Source: Luteimonas abyssi
GTDB lineage: Bacteria; Pseudomonadota; Gammaproteobacteria; Xanthomonadales; Xanthomonadaceae
Length of the DNA stretch: 64,000 nt
Assembly: GCF_001482195.1 (NCBI RefSeq)
Contig: NZ_KQ759763.1
Span: forward strand, 2,380,367-2,444,366
Reading direction: 5' to 3'
Below the pieces are notes generated by a model. The model saw only the letters and a program-made list of their open reading frames with translations. It ran no database searches and had not been told where the DNA came from. The position numbers and the translations under genes were made by a program. Below are positions 1 to 8,326 of the stretch, in pieces (position 1 is the stretch's first letter; each line of letters begins with the position of its first letter).

Positions 1-562
1 AGGCACCGGCCTCGACCAGACACCATTGCGCGCCCCATGGATACGGACGGTCCAGGTGCGCGGGCGCCACCTGTCCGCGCAGTTGCGACGCCGCGCCATC
101 GGCGACGACGACCAGATCGAACGGTCCGTACCGTCGCCCACGCGCATCCGTCAACGTGCCCCGATCCGTGTCGACGGCGGCCACGCTGCAACCGGCCTGG
201 ACGGCCGGCGTCCATGCGCGATCGAGCAGGCTGAACAGTGTGCCGCGCTGCAGCCCGAGCCCGAACAGGCGCGGGTCGAGCTCGCGATACCGCATGTCCA
301 TGACCGGGCGGCCGCCGATGGTTTCTCCGTACAGACGCTCCACCGGCGCGCCGTAGGCGAGCGCCCGCTCGAGCAGGCCCAGCGACCACAGCGCTTCCAG
401 CCCGGTGGGTTGCAGCAGGAATCCCGCACCGATCGGACGCGGCGACGGGGCGCGCTCGAAGACCTGCACGTTGTGTCCGTCGCGCGACAGAAACACCGCG
501 GCGGCCTGCCCACCCGTGCCATAGCCGACGATGGCGATATCCAGACGCCCCGCAGTGGACAT
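1..562 (-). CDS. FAD-dependent monooxygenase, C-terminus cut by window edge
   Basis: The gene runs leftward off the window, so only the N-terminal 187 residues are visible. They hold a Rossmann dinucleotide-binding start (DIAIVGYGTGGQAAAVFLSR, residues 8-27) ending in an acidic residue that would hold the FAD ribose. Further on is a VVVADGAASQLR stretch matching the DG motif of the p-hydroxybenzoate hydroxylase (UbiH/salicylate hydroxylase-like) flavoprotein family. Such enzymes use NAD(P)H and O2 to hydroxylate aromatic or quinone-like substrates. The substrate cannot be told from this fragment. The ATG at 562 follows a GGGGG tract. Confidence 0.75.
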   Translation of the reverse strand, partial: MSTAGRLDIAIVGYGTGGQAAAVFLSRDGHNVQVFERAPSPRPIGAGFLLQPTGLEALWSLGLLERALAYGAPVERLYGETIGGRPVMDMRYRELDPRLFGLGLQRGTLFSLLDRAWTPAVQAGCSVAAVDTDRGTLTDARGRRYGPFDLVVVADGAASQLRGQVAPAHLDRPYPWGAQWCLVEAGA

Positions 563-790
563 CGAACCCCCGATCGCTCTGGAAAGTGTCCACTTTGCCA
601 AAAGCCGGCGTGGCGGTGATGGCCGGCATGCGCATCGAGAGGGGTTTCGTCGCCGCAGCCGCTGACCGGAACGAAAACCGGAACAAAATGAAAATCGCGA
701 TCCCGCCTCGCTTCGTACCGTGACCAGACGGGAGCTTCGCGCATGGAGCGCACGGGCCGCCGCGCGCTCGCCCGGCGGAGAACACCCAAG

Positions 791-817
791 AAAAAGCCCC
801 GCAGACGCGGGGCTTTC
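791..817 (-). terminator. Intrinsic terminator of the cold-shock gene
   Basis: Read leftward, GGAAAGCCCCGC-GTCT-GCGGGGC is followed by TTTTTC. This is a GC-rich 8-9 bp stem with a tetraloop and a T tract, 23 bp after the stop codon of the cold-shock gene. Confidence 0.85.
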
Positions 818-839
818 CGATTACACAGGGTGGTGGCGA

Positions 840-1046
840 TCAGACGACCGGGGCCACACCCGACGCCTGCGCGCCCTTGGGGCCCTGGGTCACCTCGTAG
901 CTCACACGCTGGCCTTCCTGCAGGCTGCGAAAGCCCTTCGAATCGATGGCCGAATAGTGGACGAATACGTCCGAACCGCCGTCCTCGGGTGCGATGAACC
1001 CGAACCCCTTGGCGTCGTTGAACCACTTCACTGTGCCGTATTGCAT
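840..1046 (-). CDS. Cold-shock domain protein (CspA family)
   Basis: A 68-residue single-domain cold-shock protein that binds single-stranded nucleic acid and acts as an RNA chaperone. It carries RNP1 (KGFGFIAP, residues about 13-20) and RNP2 (DVFVHYSAI, about 28-36), and its length is typical of CspA. The start is the ATG at 1046, preceded by a GGTGGAAGG ribosome-binding site; longer in-frame starts add sequence unlike the family. It is monocistronic, with its own terminator at 791-817. The leader between the possible promoter and the start is about 50 nt. Whether it is cold-induced cannot be read from the sequence. Confidence 0.95.
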   Translation of the reverse strand: MQYGTVKWFNDAKGFGFIAPEDGGSDVFVHYSAIDSKGFRSLQEGQRVSYEVTQGPKGAQASGVAPVV

Positions 1047-1104
1047 AACCTTCCACCTTGTCTGGATGCGATAGCGTGTGCCGGATACCCGACGCACGGC
1101 GCCG

Positions 1105-1133
1105 AGTATCGAAGCAAAACTGGACACTTGCAA
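1105..1133 (-). promoter_or_regulatory. Candidate sigma-70 promoter for the cold-shock gene
   Basis: Read leftward: TTGCAA, a 17-nt spacer, then GATACT, about 58 nt before the cold-shock ATG. Both boxes are imperfect matches. It lies just after the stop codon of the upstream purine gene. Confidence 0.4.
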
Positions 1134-1136
1134 TCG

Positions 1137-1910
1137 TCAGGGTGTCAGGAATCGCCGCAGAATGGCCGGAATTGACGCCGAAACCGCCGCGACGTTGTCC
1201 AGTACCTCCTGAAGCGTGATCTCGCTCTCATCTCCGCATCCCGCCGCCCAGTTGGCGACGATGGCCAGGCTGGCGTACTCCAGCCCGAGTTCCCGCGCCA
1301 GGCCGGCTTCCGGCATGCCGGTCATGCCGACCAGATCGCAACCGTCGCGCCGCAACCGCGCGATCTCGGCGCGGGTTTCCAGCCGCGGTCCCTGCGTGGC
1401 GCCGTAGCACCCCTCCGCGACCACGGGCACATCGGCGGCACGCGCCGCCGCCAACAACGCAGTGCGCAGGGATGGCGTGTAGGGATCGCTGAAGTCCACG
1501 TGCAGGACCTCGGTGCCCTCTTCCTCGCAGAACGTCGAGATCCGGCCCCAGGTGTAATCGATCAACTGGTCCGGACACGCCAGCACCCGCGGACCGAAGC
1601 GCTCGGTGATGCCGCCCACGGTGTTGAGCGCGATCACCCGCCGTGCGCCGAGCGCCTGCAACGCCGAGAGGTTGGCGCGGTAATTGACCTTGTGCGGCGG
1701 CACCGAATGCCCTTCGCCATGCCGCGCCAGAAACGCGACACGGCGCCCGGCCAGCATGCCCACGCGGATCGGGCCCGACAACGCGCCGTAGCGCGTCGGC
1801 GGCTGGTGCGTTTCCACGTTCTCCAGCTCGGCGATCCGGTACAGGCCGGTGCCGCCGATGACGGCGAGATCGATCGGGTCGGCCGCCACGATCGCAGGCG
1901 CAGTGCTCAT
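1137..1910 (-). CDS. mtiP: S-methyl-5'-thioinosine phosphorylase (MTAP/PNP family)
   Basis: A 257-residue purine nucleoside phosphorylase of the MTAP branch that splits a methylthio-nucleoside with phosphate, salvaging the purine from polyamine by-products. Visible are the phosphate-binding start (VIGGTGLYRI, about 15-24), the RHGEGHSVPPHKVNYRANL-type loop, and the MTGMPEAGLARELGLEYASL base-binding region. In Pseudomonas the equivalent gene beside nagZ encodes the methylthioinosine-specific enzyme. Placement directly after hpt fits, because the hypoxanthine released is Hpt's substrate. The ATG at 1910 is 5 bp after the hpt stop. Conventional MTAP specificity for methylthioadenosine is the alternative. 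Confidence 0.85.
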   Translation of the reverse strand: MSTAPAIVAADPIDLAVIGGTGLYRIAELENVETHQPPTRYGALSGPIRVGMLAGRRVAFLARHGEGHSVPPHKVNYRANLSALQALGARRVIALNTVGGITERFGPRVLACPDQLIDYTWGRISTFCEEEGTEVLHVDFSDPYTPSLRTALLAAARAADVPVVAEGCYGATQGPRLETRAEIARLRRDGCDLVGMTGMPEAGLARELGLEYASLAIVANWAAGCGDESEITLQEVLDNVAAVSASIPAILRRFLTP

Positions 1911-1914
1911 CGGG

Positions 1915-2472
1915 TCATGCTCCGAGCGCATAGATCGCGGGCAGGTTGCGCCCCTGTTCGTGGTAGTCCATGCCGTAGCCGAACACGTACCGATCCGGCA
2001 CGTCGACGCCGACGTAGTCGGCCGCGATGCCGTCGACGCAGCGGTCGTGACGCTTGACCGCCAGCACCGCGATACGCACGTCGGCCGCACTCTGGTCGTC
2101 ACACCAGCGCTTCACCGCCAACAGCGTGTGGCCCTCGTCGAGAATGTCGTCCACCAGCAGCACACGACGACCGCGCATCGGCGTCGCGGGACGGTGCAGC
2201 CACGCCAGGCCCGAGCCACTGGTCTGGCCGCGGTAGCGCGTGGCGTGCAGATAATCGAATTCGAGATCCAGCCCACGCTCGCCGAGCGCGAAGGCCAGCG
2301 ACGCCGCGAACGGCAGACCGCCGTGCATGATCGTCACGAACAACGGGGGCGGACCCTCCGGGTCGAAATCGGCCACGATCGCATCGGCCATGCGGGCGAT
2401 CGCGGTATCGAGCACGTCGCGATCGTGGATCAGCTCTGCGCTGCGCAGCGCGTCGGCGAGTGTTGGGGTCAT
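1915..2472 (-). CDS. hpt: Hypoxanthine-guanine phosphoribosyltransferase
   Basis: A cytoplasmic type I phosphoribosyltransferase (185 aa) that joins hypoxanthine or guanine to PRPP to give IMP or GMP. The PRPP-binding loop VLLVDDILDEGHTL lies near residues 104-117, and the flexible-loop and base-binding segments (TRYRGQ; DYVGVDVPDRYVFGYGMDY) are in the usual order. The start overlaps the nagZ stop by 4 bp (ATGA), so the two are probably translated together. It feeds on the hypoxanthine made by the following phosphorylase. Confidence 0.93.
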   Translation of the reverse strand: MTPTLADALRSAELIHDRDVLDTAIARMADAIVADFDPEGPPPLFVTIMHGGLPFAASLAFALGERGLDLEFDYLHATRYRGQTSGSGLAWLHRPATPMRGRRVLLVDDILDEGHTLLAVKRWCDDQSAADVRIAVLAVKRHDRCVDGIAADYVGVDVPDRYVFGYGMDYHEQGRNLPAIYALGA

Positions 2473-3494
2473 GCGATGAAACCTCCGGGCATGTCGCCGC
2501 GTGCGGTGTGATACCGGGTGTCGGCGAGCAGGCCGTCCCAGCCGAGCGCGCCGCGGCCGATCAGCCCGGTCAACGCCATGGTGTTGAGCGTGCGGCCCTT
2601 TACCGCGTCGAGCGACTCCTGCACGAGCTCCGGATGGCAGACCAGCACCACATCGCAGCCCGCATCCAGATGCGCGTCGACCCGCGCCTTCACACCACCC
2701 GCCGAATGCGCGGCCGCCATGCCGATATCGTCGGAGAACACCACGCCACGGAAACCCATGCCGCCGCTGGCGACATCGCCGCGCAGGATCTCGCCGATCC
2801 AGCGGGACGAATAGCCGGCCGGCTCCGGCGCGACCTGCGGATAGGTGATGTGGGCCAGCATCACCGCATCGGCACCTGCTTCGATGCCGGCGGCGAACGG
2901 GACCAGATCCTCGGCGCGGATCGTCTCCAGCGAGCGGTCGTCGACCGCCGTATCGAAATGAGTGTCCTCGCGCACCGAGCCATGGCCCGGGAAGTGCTTG
3001 AGCGTGGCCCCCATGCCGGCGCTGTGCATGCCCTCGACATAGGCGCGGGTGAATGCCGCGACGATGTCGGGATCGGCGTCGAACGCGCGGTCGCCGATGG
3101 CGAGATTGCCGCGATGCAGGTCGACCACCGGCGCGAAGCTGAGATCCACGCCGCTGGCGAGCACCTCGCTCGCCATCAGCCAGGCGTGCTCGCGCGCGGC
3201 ATTCAACGCGGCATCGGGCTCTTCACGATAGCGGCGTCCGAACACCTCCAGCGGCGGCAGTTCGCTGTAGCCTTCGCGGAAGCGCTGCACGCGCCCGCCC
3301 TCCTGGTCGACACAGATCAGCTGCGGCCGCGGGGCGGCCTCACGGATCGCCGTGGACAGTTCGAGCACCTGATCGCGCGAGGCGAAATTGCGCTTGAACA
3401 GGATCACGCCGGCGCAGGCGTCGTGCTGCAGCCAGTCGCGTTCCTGGGCATTGAGTTCGGTGCCGGCGACGCCGATCACGAGCATGCGGATCAC
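2469..3494 (-). CDS. nagZ: Beta-N-acetylhexosaminidase NagZ
   Basis: A cytoplasmic GH3 enzyme that removes GlcNAc from anhydromuropeptides during peptidoglycan recycling. At 341 aa it matches the E. coli protein. It has CVDQEGGRVQRF near residue 62, the KHFPGHG segment followed by the DTHFD histidine loop near 165-178, and the nucleophile motif FSDDIGM near 248. The product influences AmpC induction in species that have ampR/ampC; none is in view here. It leads the nagZ-hpt-mtiP operon, with hpt overlapping by 4 bp. A second in-frame ATG three codons in (3485) is an alternative start. Confidence 0.95.
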   Translation of the reverse strand: MIRMLVIGVAGTELNAQERDWLQHDACAGVILFKRNFASRDQVLELSTAIREAAPRPQLICVDQEGGRVQRFREGYSELPPLEVFGRRYREEPDAALNAAREHAWLMASEVLASGVDLSFAPVVDLHRGNLAIGDRAFDADPDIVAAFTRAYVEGMHSAGMGATLKHFPGHGSVREDTHFDTAVDDRSLETIRAEDLVPFAAGIEAGADAVMLAHITYPQVAPEPAGYSSRWIGEILRGDVASGGMGFRGVVFSDDIGMAAAHSAGGVKARVDAHLDAGCDVVLVCHPELVQESLDAVKGRTLNTMALTGLIGRGALGWDGLLADTRYHTARGDMPGGFIA

Positions 3495-3702
3495 TCCTTC
3501 ATCGCGGTGGCGCGGATGCGCCGACCGGGCATTGTCGCAGATGGCCGGGACGCGAATGTTGCGTCGGCACCACGCCGATGAACACGGCCATATCCGGCCT
3601 CCGCATCGGTCGATGTGCGAGCTCCGGCCCCATCGCCCGCCCGCGGTGTCGATCCCGGCCAGACGATCCTGCTACCTCGGTCGGCGTCCGCGACCCGAGC
3701 GG

Positions 3703-4221
3703 TCAGCCCGCGGCGGGGACATCCCGCTCGGCCACGGTCCACGCCGCATAGGGATGTGCGGCCAGGGCGAGGTTGTAGTAGCGGGTCAGATGGGTGACCT
3801 CCGCGCCGAGCCAGTCCGGGCGCTCGAACGCCTGACCGACCGTCTCCAGTTCGACCTCGGCCACGACCAGGCCGGCGTTGTCGTCGGCGAATTCGTCGAT
3901 CTCCCACAGGTGCGCGCCATGCCGAACCAGGTGGCGCAGCTTCTCGATGCGCCCCCCGACGCACAACGCCAGCAGCGCACGCGCCTCGTCCACTGGAATC
4001 GCGTACTCGAACTCCTGCCGCGACGGGCCGGCCTCGCGCGACTTGATGTTGAGCGCGGCGACGTCGCCTTCCAGCCGCACCCGCACCGACGTCAGCTGCG
4101 CACCGGAAGCGACCTCCGCATGACCATTGAGGTAGCCCTGTGCCATCAGTACCGTGCGTTCGATCTGCGCACGCCACGCATCGGACCGCAGCAGGAATTT
4201 GCGTTCGATCTCCACGCCCAT
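3703..4221 (-). CDS. CYTH domain protein (class IV adenylate cyclase/thiamine triphosphatase-like)
   Basis: A 172-residue single CYTH domain. It starts with the signature EIERKFLL (residues 4-11) and carries the alternating charged residues of the triphosphate tunnel (SVRVRLE, LNIKSREAG, EFEYAI, WEIDEF, VAEVELE). The family binds inorganic or organic triphosphates, and bacterial members of this size are often tripolyphosphatases. No HD or CHAD domain is attached, so the exact substrate is unknown. The ATG at 4221 is chosen because EIERKFLL must lie at the N-terminus. It follows rlmD by 35 bp on the same strand. Confidence 0.88.
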   Translation of the reverse strand: MGVEIERKFLLRSDAWRAQIERTVLMAQGYLNGHAEVASGAQLTSVRVRLEGDVAALNIKSREAGPSRQEFEYAIPVDEARALLALCVGGRIEKLRHLVRHGAHLWEIDEFADDNAGLVVAEVELETVGQAFERPDWLGAEVTHLTRYYNLALAAHPYAAWTVAERDVPAAG

Positions 4222-4256
4222 GGCGGCGGCCTCGTATCGGTGGATGGACGTCGAGA

Positions 4257-5591
4257 TCAGGGTTCGAACAGCGCGATCGATTCCACGTGGGCGGTGTGCG
4301 GAAACATGTCCATCACCCCGGCCGCGCGCAGTTTCCAGCCCAGTTCGTTGACCAGATAGCCCGCGTCCCGGGCGAGCGAGCCCGGATGGCAGCTGACGTA
4401 GACGATGCGCTTGAGCCCCTTGAGCGGCAGTTGCTTGAGCACCGCATCGGCGCCGGAGCGCGGCGGGTCGAGCAACAGGCGGTCGAAGCCCTGCCGCGCC
4501 CACGGCTGGCCGGCCAGCGGCTGCGCCAGGTCGGCGGCGTGGAACTCGGCGTTGGTCAGTCCGTTGTGCACCGCGTTCTCGCGTGCCCGCGCGACCAGCC
4601 CGGCATCGCCTTCCACGCCGACCACGTGCGCGCTGCCGCGCGCCAGCGGCAGGGTGAAGTTGCCCAGCCCGCAGAACAGGTCGAGCACGCGCTCGCCGGC
4701 CTGCGCGTCGAGCAGTTCCAGCGCGCGCGCGATCATCTTCTCGTTGAGACCCTGGTTGACCTGGATGAAGTCCAGCGGCCGGAACGTCAGCTCCACGTCC
4801 CAAGGCGCCAGGCGGAACGCCAAGGACGGCGCCTGCGGCCACAACGCATGCACCGTATCCAGGCCGCCGGGCTGCAGGAAGATCGCGAACCCGTGCGTCT
4901 GCGCGAAGGCGACCAGGCGCTCGCGGTCGGTCTCCGACAGCGGCGCCAGGTGACGGAACACCAACGCGATGGTGTCGTCGCCGGCGATGAATTCGATCTG
5001 CGGGATCTCGCGGCGCGCGTCCATGCCGTCGACCAGCTGCGACAGCGCCTCGACCCGCTCGCCGATCTCGGGGATCACGGTGTGGCAGATCTGCAGGTCG
5101 GCGACGAAACGCGGATCGCGCTCGCGGAAGCCCACCAGCGTCTTGTCCTTCTTCTCGACCCGCCGCACCGAGAACCGGCCCTTGCGGCGGTAGCCCCATT
5201 GGCGATCGGTCAGCGCCGGCAGCACCGACTCCGGCGTGACATGGCCGATACGCTCGAAGTTCTCCAGCAGCACGCGCTGCTTGGCGAGGATCTGCTTCGA
5301 TTCCTCGAGGTGCTGCAGCGCGCAGCCACCGCAGGTGCCGAAATGGGGGCAGCGTGGCTCGACGCGATCCGGCGAGGCACGTTCGACGTCCAGCGTCACC
5401 GCCTCGTCGAAACTGCGCGAGCGCCCGGTCTGCTTGACCAGCACCCGCTCGCCGGGCAGCGCACCGGCCACGAACACTGTTTTACCGCTTTCGCGGGCGG
5501 TCTTGCCGCCTTCGCGGCGGGCCACGCCTCGGCCGTCGTGGCTGAGGTCGAGGATGTCGAGCAGAAACGGAGTTTGGTCGATGCGGGCCAC
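4257..5591 (-). CDS. rlmD: 23S rRNA (uracil-1939-C5)-methyltransferase RlmD
   Basis: A 444-residue TrmA/RlmD family enzyme that makes m5U1939 in 23S rRNA from SAM. An N-terminal TRAM domain (about 1-70) is followed by the iron-sulfur cysteines (CPHFGTCGGC near 80-90, with a fourth Cys in QICHTVI near 167). The SAM-binding motif is LFCGLGNFTLPLA near 303, the DPPRSG motif is near 376, and the catalytic cysteine is in VSCHPGSLARD near 399. All motifs expected of RlmD rather than TrmA are present. The gene stands 35 bp upstream of the CYTH gene and may be cotranscribed with it. Confidence 0.95.
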   Translation of the reverse strand: MARIDQTPFLLDILDLSHDGRGVARREGGKTARESGKTVFVAGALPGERVLVKQTGRSRSFDEAVTLDVERASPDRVEPRCPHFGTCGGCALQHLEESKQILAKQRVLLENFERIGHVTPESVLPALTDRQWGYRRKGRFSVRRVEKKDKTLVGFRERDPRFVADLQICHTVIPEIGERVEALSQLVDGMDARREIPQIEFIAGDDTIALVFRHLAPLSETDRERLVAFAQTHGFAIFLQPGGLDTVHALWPQAPSLAFRLAPWDVELTFRPLDFIQVNQGLNEKMIARALELLDAQAGERVLDLFCGLGNFTLPLARGSAHVVGVEGDAGLVARARENAVHNGLTNAEFHAADLAQPLAGQPWARQGFDRLLLDPPRSGADAVLKQLPLKGLKRIVYVSCHPGSLARDAGYLVNELGWKLRAAGVMDMFPHTAHVESIALFEP

Positions 5592-5663
5592 GTGGCGTCA
5601 GGCTGCGGGCGGAAAGCCGGCTATTGTCTCAGACTTCCGCCGCGCAAGCCCCCCGGCGCCGGC

Positions 5664-6248
5664 TTACTTCTGCTGCCAGTTGCCGGCCCGGTCCTGGTAC
5701 CACCAGCCGCTGCGCGCGCGCTGCTGCCATTGCTGCGCGAACACGTCGCGGATCTGGCCTTCCCACTCCGGACGCCCGTTGGCGACCGCGATCTCGCGGT
5801 AGACCGCACGCGCATCGCGGTTCTGGTCGGCCACCGCCTGGTTGACCTGGGCGCGTTGCGGCATCGGAATGCTGCCCGCGTCGCGCACGCTGACCTCGCC
5901 CGCGTTGGTGAATCCCAACGCGCCGGACTCGAAGTGCGGGGCCAGGGTGCCGCGGAAGCGCTCGATCATCCGCGAACGGATGGCCTCGATGGCCGGGGTG
6001 CGGATGGTGATGTCCGGGCTCTGCGCGTGCGCGCTGCCGATGCCGAGCAGCATCAGCGGATGGAAGCCGCCCTGCCGCGCCATGCCGCCGTCGGCCGGCG
6101 GCAGCAACCCCGCGTCGTCGGGCCCGATCACGTCGTCGACGAACTCGCGCGCGGCCTCGCGGGCCTCCGCGGCCGGGAAGTACACGTTGATGGTGACGCA
6201 GGCGGTCAGGACGAGCGCGGCGGCGATCGAGGCGAACCAGCGGGTCAT
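5664..6248 (-). CDS. YdbL-like (DUF1318) predicted lipoprotein
   Basis: A 194-residue exported protein with a lipoprotein signal peptide (lipobox LTAC; mature start CVTINVYFPAAEA). It ends in a DUF1318 segment (NRDARAVYREIAVANGRPEW, about 150-170). In E. coli YdbL is the third gene of ydbH-ynbE-ydbL and modulates the YdbH-YnbE phospholipid-transport bridge. The ATG at 6248 has a CCAGGAGA ribosome-binding site at correct spacing; an ATG at 6290 overlapping the ydbH stop is possible but would bury the signal peptide. No YnbE gene fits between this and the YdbH gene, and E. coli YdbL is not a lipoprotein, so roles may be redistributed. Confidence 0.8.
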   Translation of the reverse strand: MTRWFASIAAALVLTACVTINVYFPAAEAREAAREFVDDVIGPDDAGLLPPADGGMARQGGFHPLMLLGIGSAHAQSPDITIRTPAIEAIRSRMIERFRGTLAPHFESGALGFTNAGEVSVRDAGSIPMPQRAQVNQAVADQNRDARAVYREIAVANGRPEWEGQIRDVFAQQWQQRARSGWWYQDRAGNWQQK

Positions 6249-6286
6249 GGACAGTCTCCTGGGATACGTGAAGCGGGTAATGGCGC

Positions 6287-8311
6287 TCATTCGACGACCG
6301 GCGACACATCGCCCTCCACCGCCGCCCCGATCCGCTCGACCAGGGTCGGCCAGTCGACACTGCGATTGTGGCCGACGACGTCCAGCCGCGGCAGACCCGA
6401 ACCTTCGACGATAGTAAAGGCGTTACCCGCTGAACGCAGTCCCCCCATCTCGCACACCGCATTGCGCAGGCGACAGCTGATGCCGATGCGGCGATAGCCG
6501 AAATCGTCGAAGAAACCGATCAGTTGCGCCTGCAACGTGCCCGCGAACGACGCGTCGCCGACGCTCGAGATGTCCTGCACCGCGCGCTGACTGATCCGCT
6601 GGCGGGTGCCGCGTCGGCGCTCGGTATGCAGCTCGGCGTCGAAAGCCGCCAGTTGCCAGTCGACCAGGCGCAGATCGCGGAAGCCGCCGTACAGGCGCCC
6701 GCTGATCTGCCCCAGGTCGAAGACCTCGGTGAGCGTGGTCAGGTCGAGGCCTTCCAGCGCGATGTCGGCCGACAGCGACGGCGCCACGCCGAACGGGCGC
6801 TCCAGGGCCAGGGAGGCCACGCGGATCTCGCCATCGAAGGCGTGCATCTGCAGGCCGCCGTCGAAATCGAGCCGCTGATCGGCGTAGCGCATCCGCGGAA
6901 TCTCCCCGCTCAGGCTGCCACCGAACGCGGGCCAGTCGAACGCGCTGGCGAGTTCGCCCAGCCGCAGCCCATCCACCGCCAGCGCGGATTCGATCCGCAT
7001 GCCCTGCCCGGCCTGCGGCAAATGCAACGAGAAACCGCTGAAACGCAGCTGGCCGCCGAGCAGATCGACCGCCACGTCCTCGCGCAGGTCGAGCCGGCCC
7101 GTGGTACTGCGGAACGGCAACCGCGCCGGGCCGAACCCGATCGTCTGCAGGCCGCCGCCACGCCAGCGCAGCTCGCTGTCCACCGAGGCGCCCTCGGAAA
7201 TCCTCAGGTCGCCGTCGAGTCCCTCGAACCGGAAGCGCTTCCGGCCGTCGGTGATCTCGACATCGCGCAACCCGAGATCCATGCCGCTGGGCGCGCCGCC
7301 CGCCATGCGCAGGTGCGCATCGAGCGTGCCGGTCAGGGTCATGCCCGACAGCCCCGCCACGCCCAGCCAGCCCGACAGGTAACGCGCCGGCAACGACGCC
7401 GTGTCCTCACTGTGCAGACGCAGGTCGAGCGCGCGCACCGCGGCGCCGGCATCGAGCGCGAGCGCGCCGTCGGCACGCAATGTGTCGCCGTCGTTCCAAT
7501 GCAGACGGTCGAAACGCCAGCCGACAGCCGGGGCGTCGCGCACGGCGTCGAGCGAGACGGCGATCGGCGTCTCGGGCAGATCCAGATACGCGGTGTCGAA
7601 CAGGAGACGTGCGCCGTGCAGCGTCGCCTGCAGCCCCACCTGCTGCGCTTCGCCGGGCAGGCGGTAATCGAGGTCGACATCGAGACCGATTCCCTCGCCG
7701 GCGAGGCTGCCGTCGCTGGAGTCGAACGCGAGTCCGCGTCCGCGCAAGTCGGCGCGGACGCGCAGCGCATCCGGGTCCCGGGTGTCGATCCGCACCTCGC
7801 CGTCCAACCCACCCTGCTGCATCTGCAGCGCCGGCATGGCCTGCCGGACCAGCGCATCCGCCCAGAGCAGCGGGACGCGTTCGAGCAGAACCCGGGTCAG
7901 CTCCGGATCGGCGGCATCGCGCAGCAGCGCCAGCCGTGCATCTCCGCCCTGCAGATCGACTCGGGTCAGGGCTTCGGTGAGATCCAGGGTCAACGCCATC
8001 GGCGCCTGCCGCCCGGAGCGGACCTCGCCATCGCATCGCCACGCCCCGATCTCGGGACGCCGCAAGGGGCATGTCCAGAGCAGATCCCGGAACCGATAGC
8101 CGAGCGCCGGCGCCTCCGCCTGTGCGCTGTGCAGTCTCAGCGCACCCGTCTCGGCCCCCTGCGGCCACTCCAGCCGCACCTGGACATCGTGCAGGACTGC
8201 GACGGCGGTCTCGATCCGTTCGATCCGCATGTCACCGACCCGGGCCGCCGCACCCGGGAAGGGGGTCGACGCCAGCGCCGTGAGGAGTACGATGGCCGGG
8301 AACCGGATCAT
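6287..8311 (-). CDS. YdbH-like AsmA-family envelope protein
   Basis: A 674-residue protein with an N-terminal hydrophobic segment (about 1-22, signal or anchor) followed by long beta-rich repeats of alternating polar and hydrophobic residues. It ends in the DUF748/YdbH-type region (GRLYGGFRDLRLVDWQL near 535-551). E. coli YdbH, an AsmA-like protein, spans the periplasm with the YnbE lipoprotein and moves phospholipids to the outer membrane with partial redundancy to TamB and YhdP. This protein is shorter than E. coli YdbH (879 aa). The YdbL-like gene follows within 40 bp. The start at 8311 is 15 bp from the divergent response-regulator ATG and has no clear ribosome-binding site, so it is less certain. 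Confidence 0.78.
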   Translation of the reverse strand: MIRFPAIVLLTALASTPFPGAAARVGDMRIERIETAVAVLHDVQVRLEWPQGAETGALRLHSAQAEAPALGYRFRDLLWTCPLRRPEIGAWRCDGEVRSGRQAPMALTLDLTEALTRVDLQGGDARLALLRDAADPELTRVLLERVPLLWADALVRQAMPALQMQQGGLDGEVRIDTRDPDALRVRADLRGRGLAFDSSDGSLAGEGIGLDVDLDYRLPGEAQQVGLQATLHGARLLFDTAYLDLPETPIAVSLDAVRDAPAVGWRFDRLHWNDGDTLRADGALALDAGAAVRALDLRLHSEDTASLPARYLSGWLGVAGLSGMTLTGTLDAHLRMAGGAPSGMDLGLRDVEITDGRKRFRFEGLDGDLRISEGASVDSELRWRGGGLQTIGFGPARLPFRSTTGRLDLREDVAVDLLGGQLRFSGFSLHLPQAGQGMRIESALAVDGLRLGELASAFDWPAFGGSLSGEIPRMRYADQRLDFDGGLQMHAFDGEIRVASLALERPFGVAPSLSADIALEGLDLTTLTEVFDLGQISGRLYGGFRDLRLVDWQLAAFDAELHTERRRGTRQRISQRAVQDISSVGDASFAGTLQAQLIGFFDDFGYRRIGISCRLRNAVCEMGGLRSAGNAFTIVEGSGLPRLDVVGHNRSVDWPTLVERIGAAVEGDVSPVVE

Positions 8312-8326
8312 CCAGGAAGGATACCC

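Noticed and set aside
4140..6497. Very long rightward open frame opposite rlmD and the YdbL-like gene
   Set aside because: It is a shadow of the leftward genes caused by high G+C at codon third positions: its product is rich in Arg, Gln and His with no domain, and the opposite strand has clear families.
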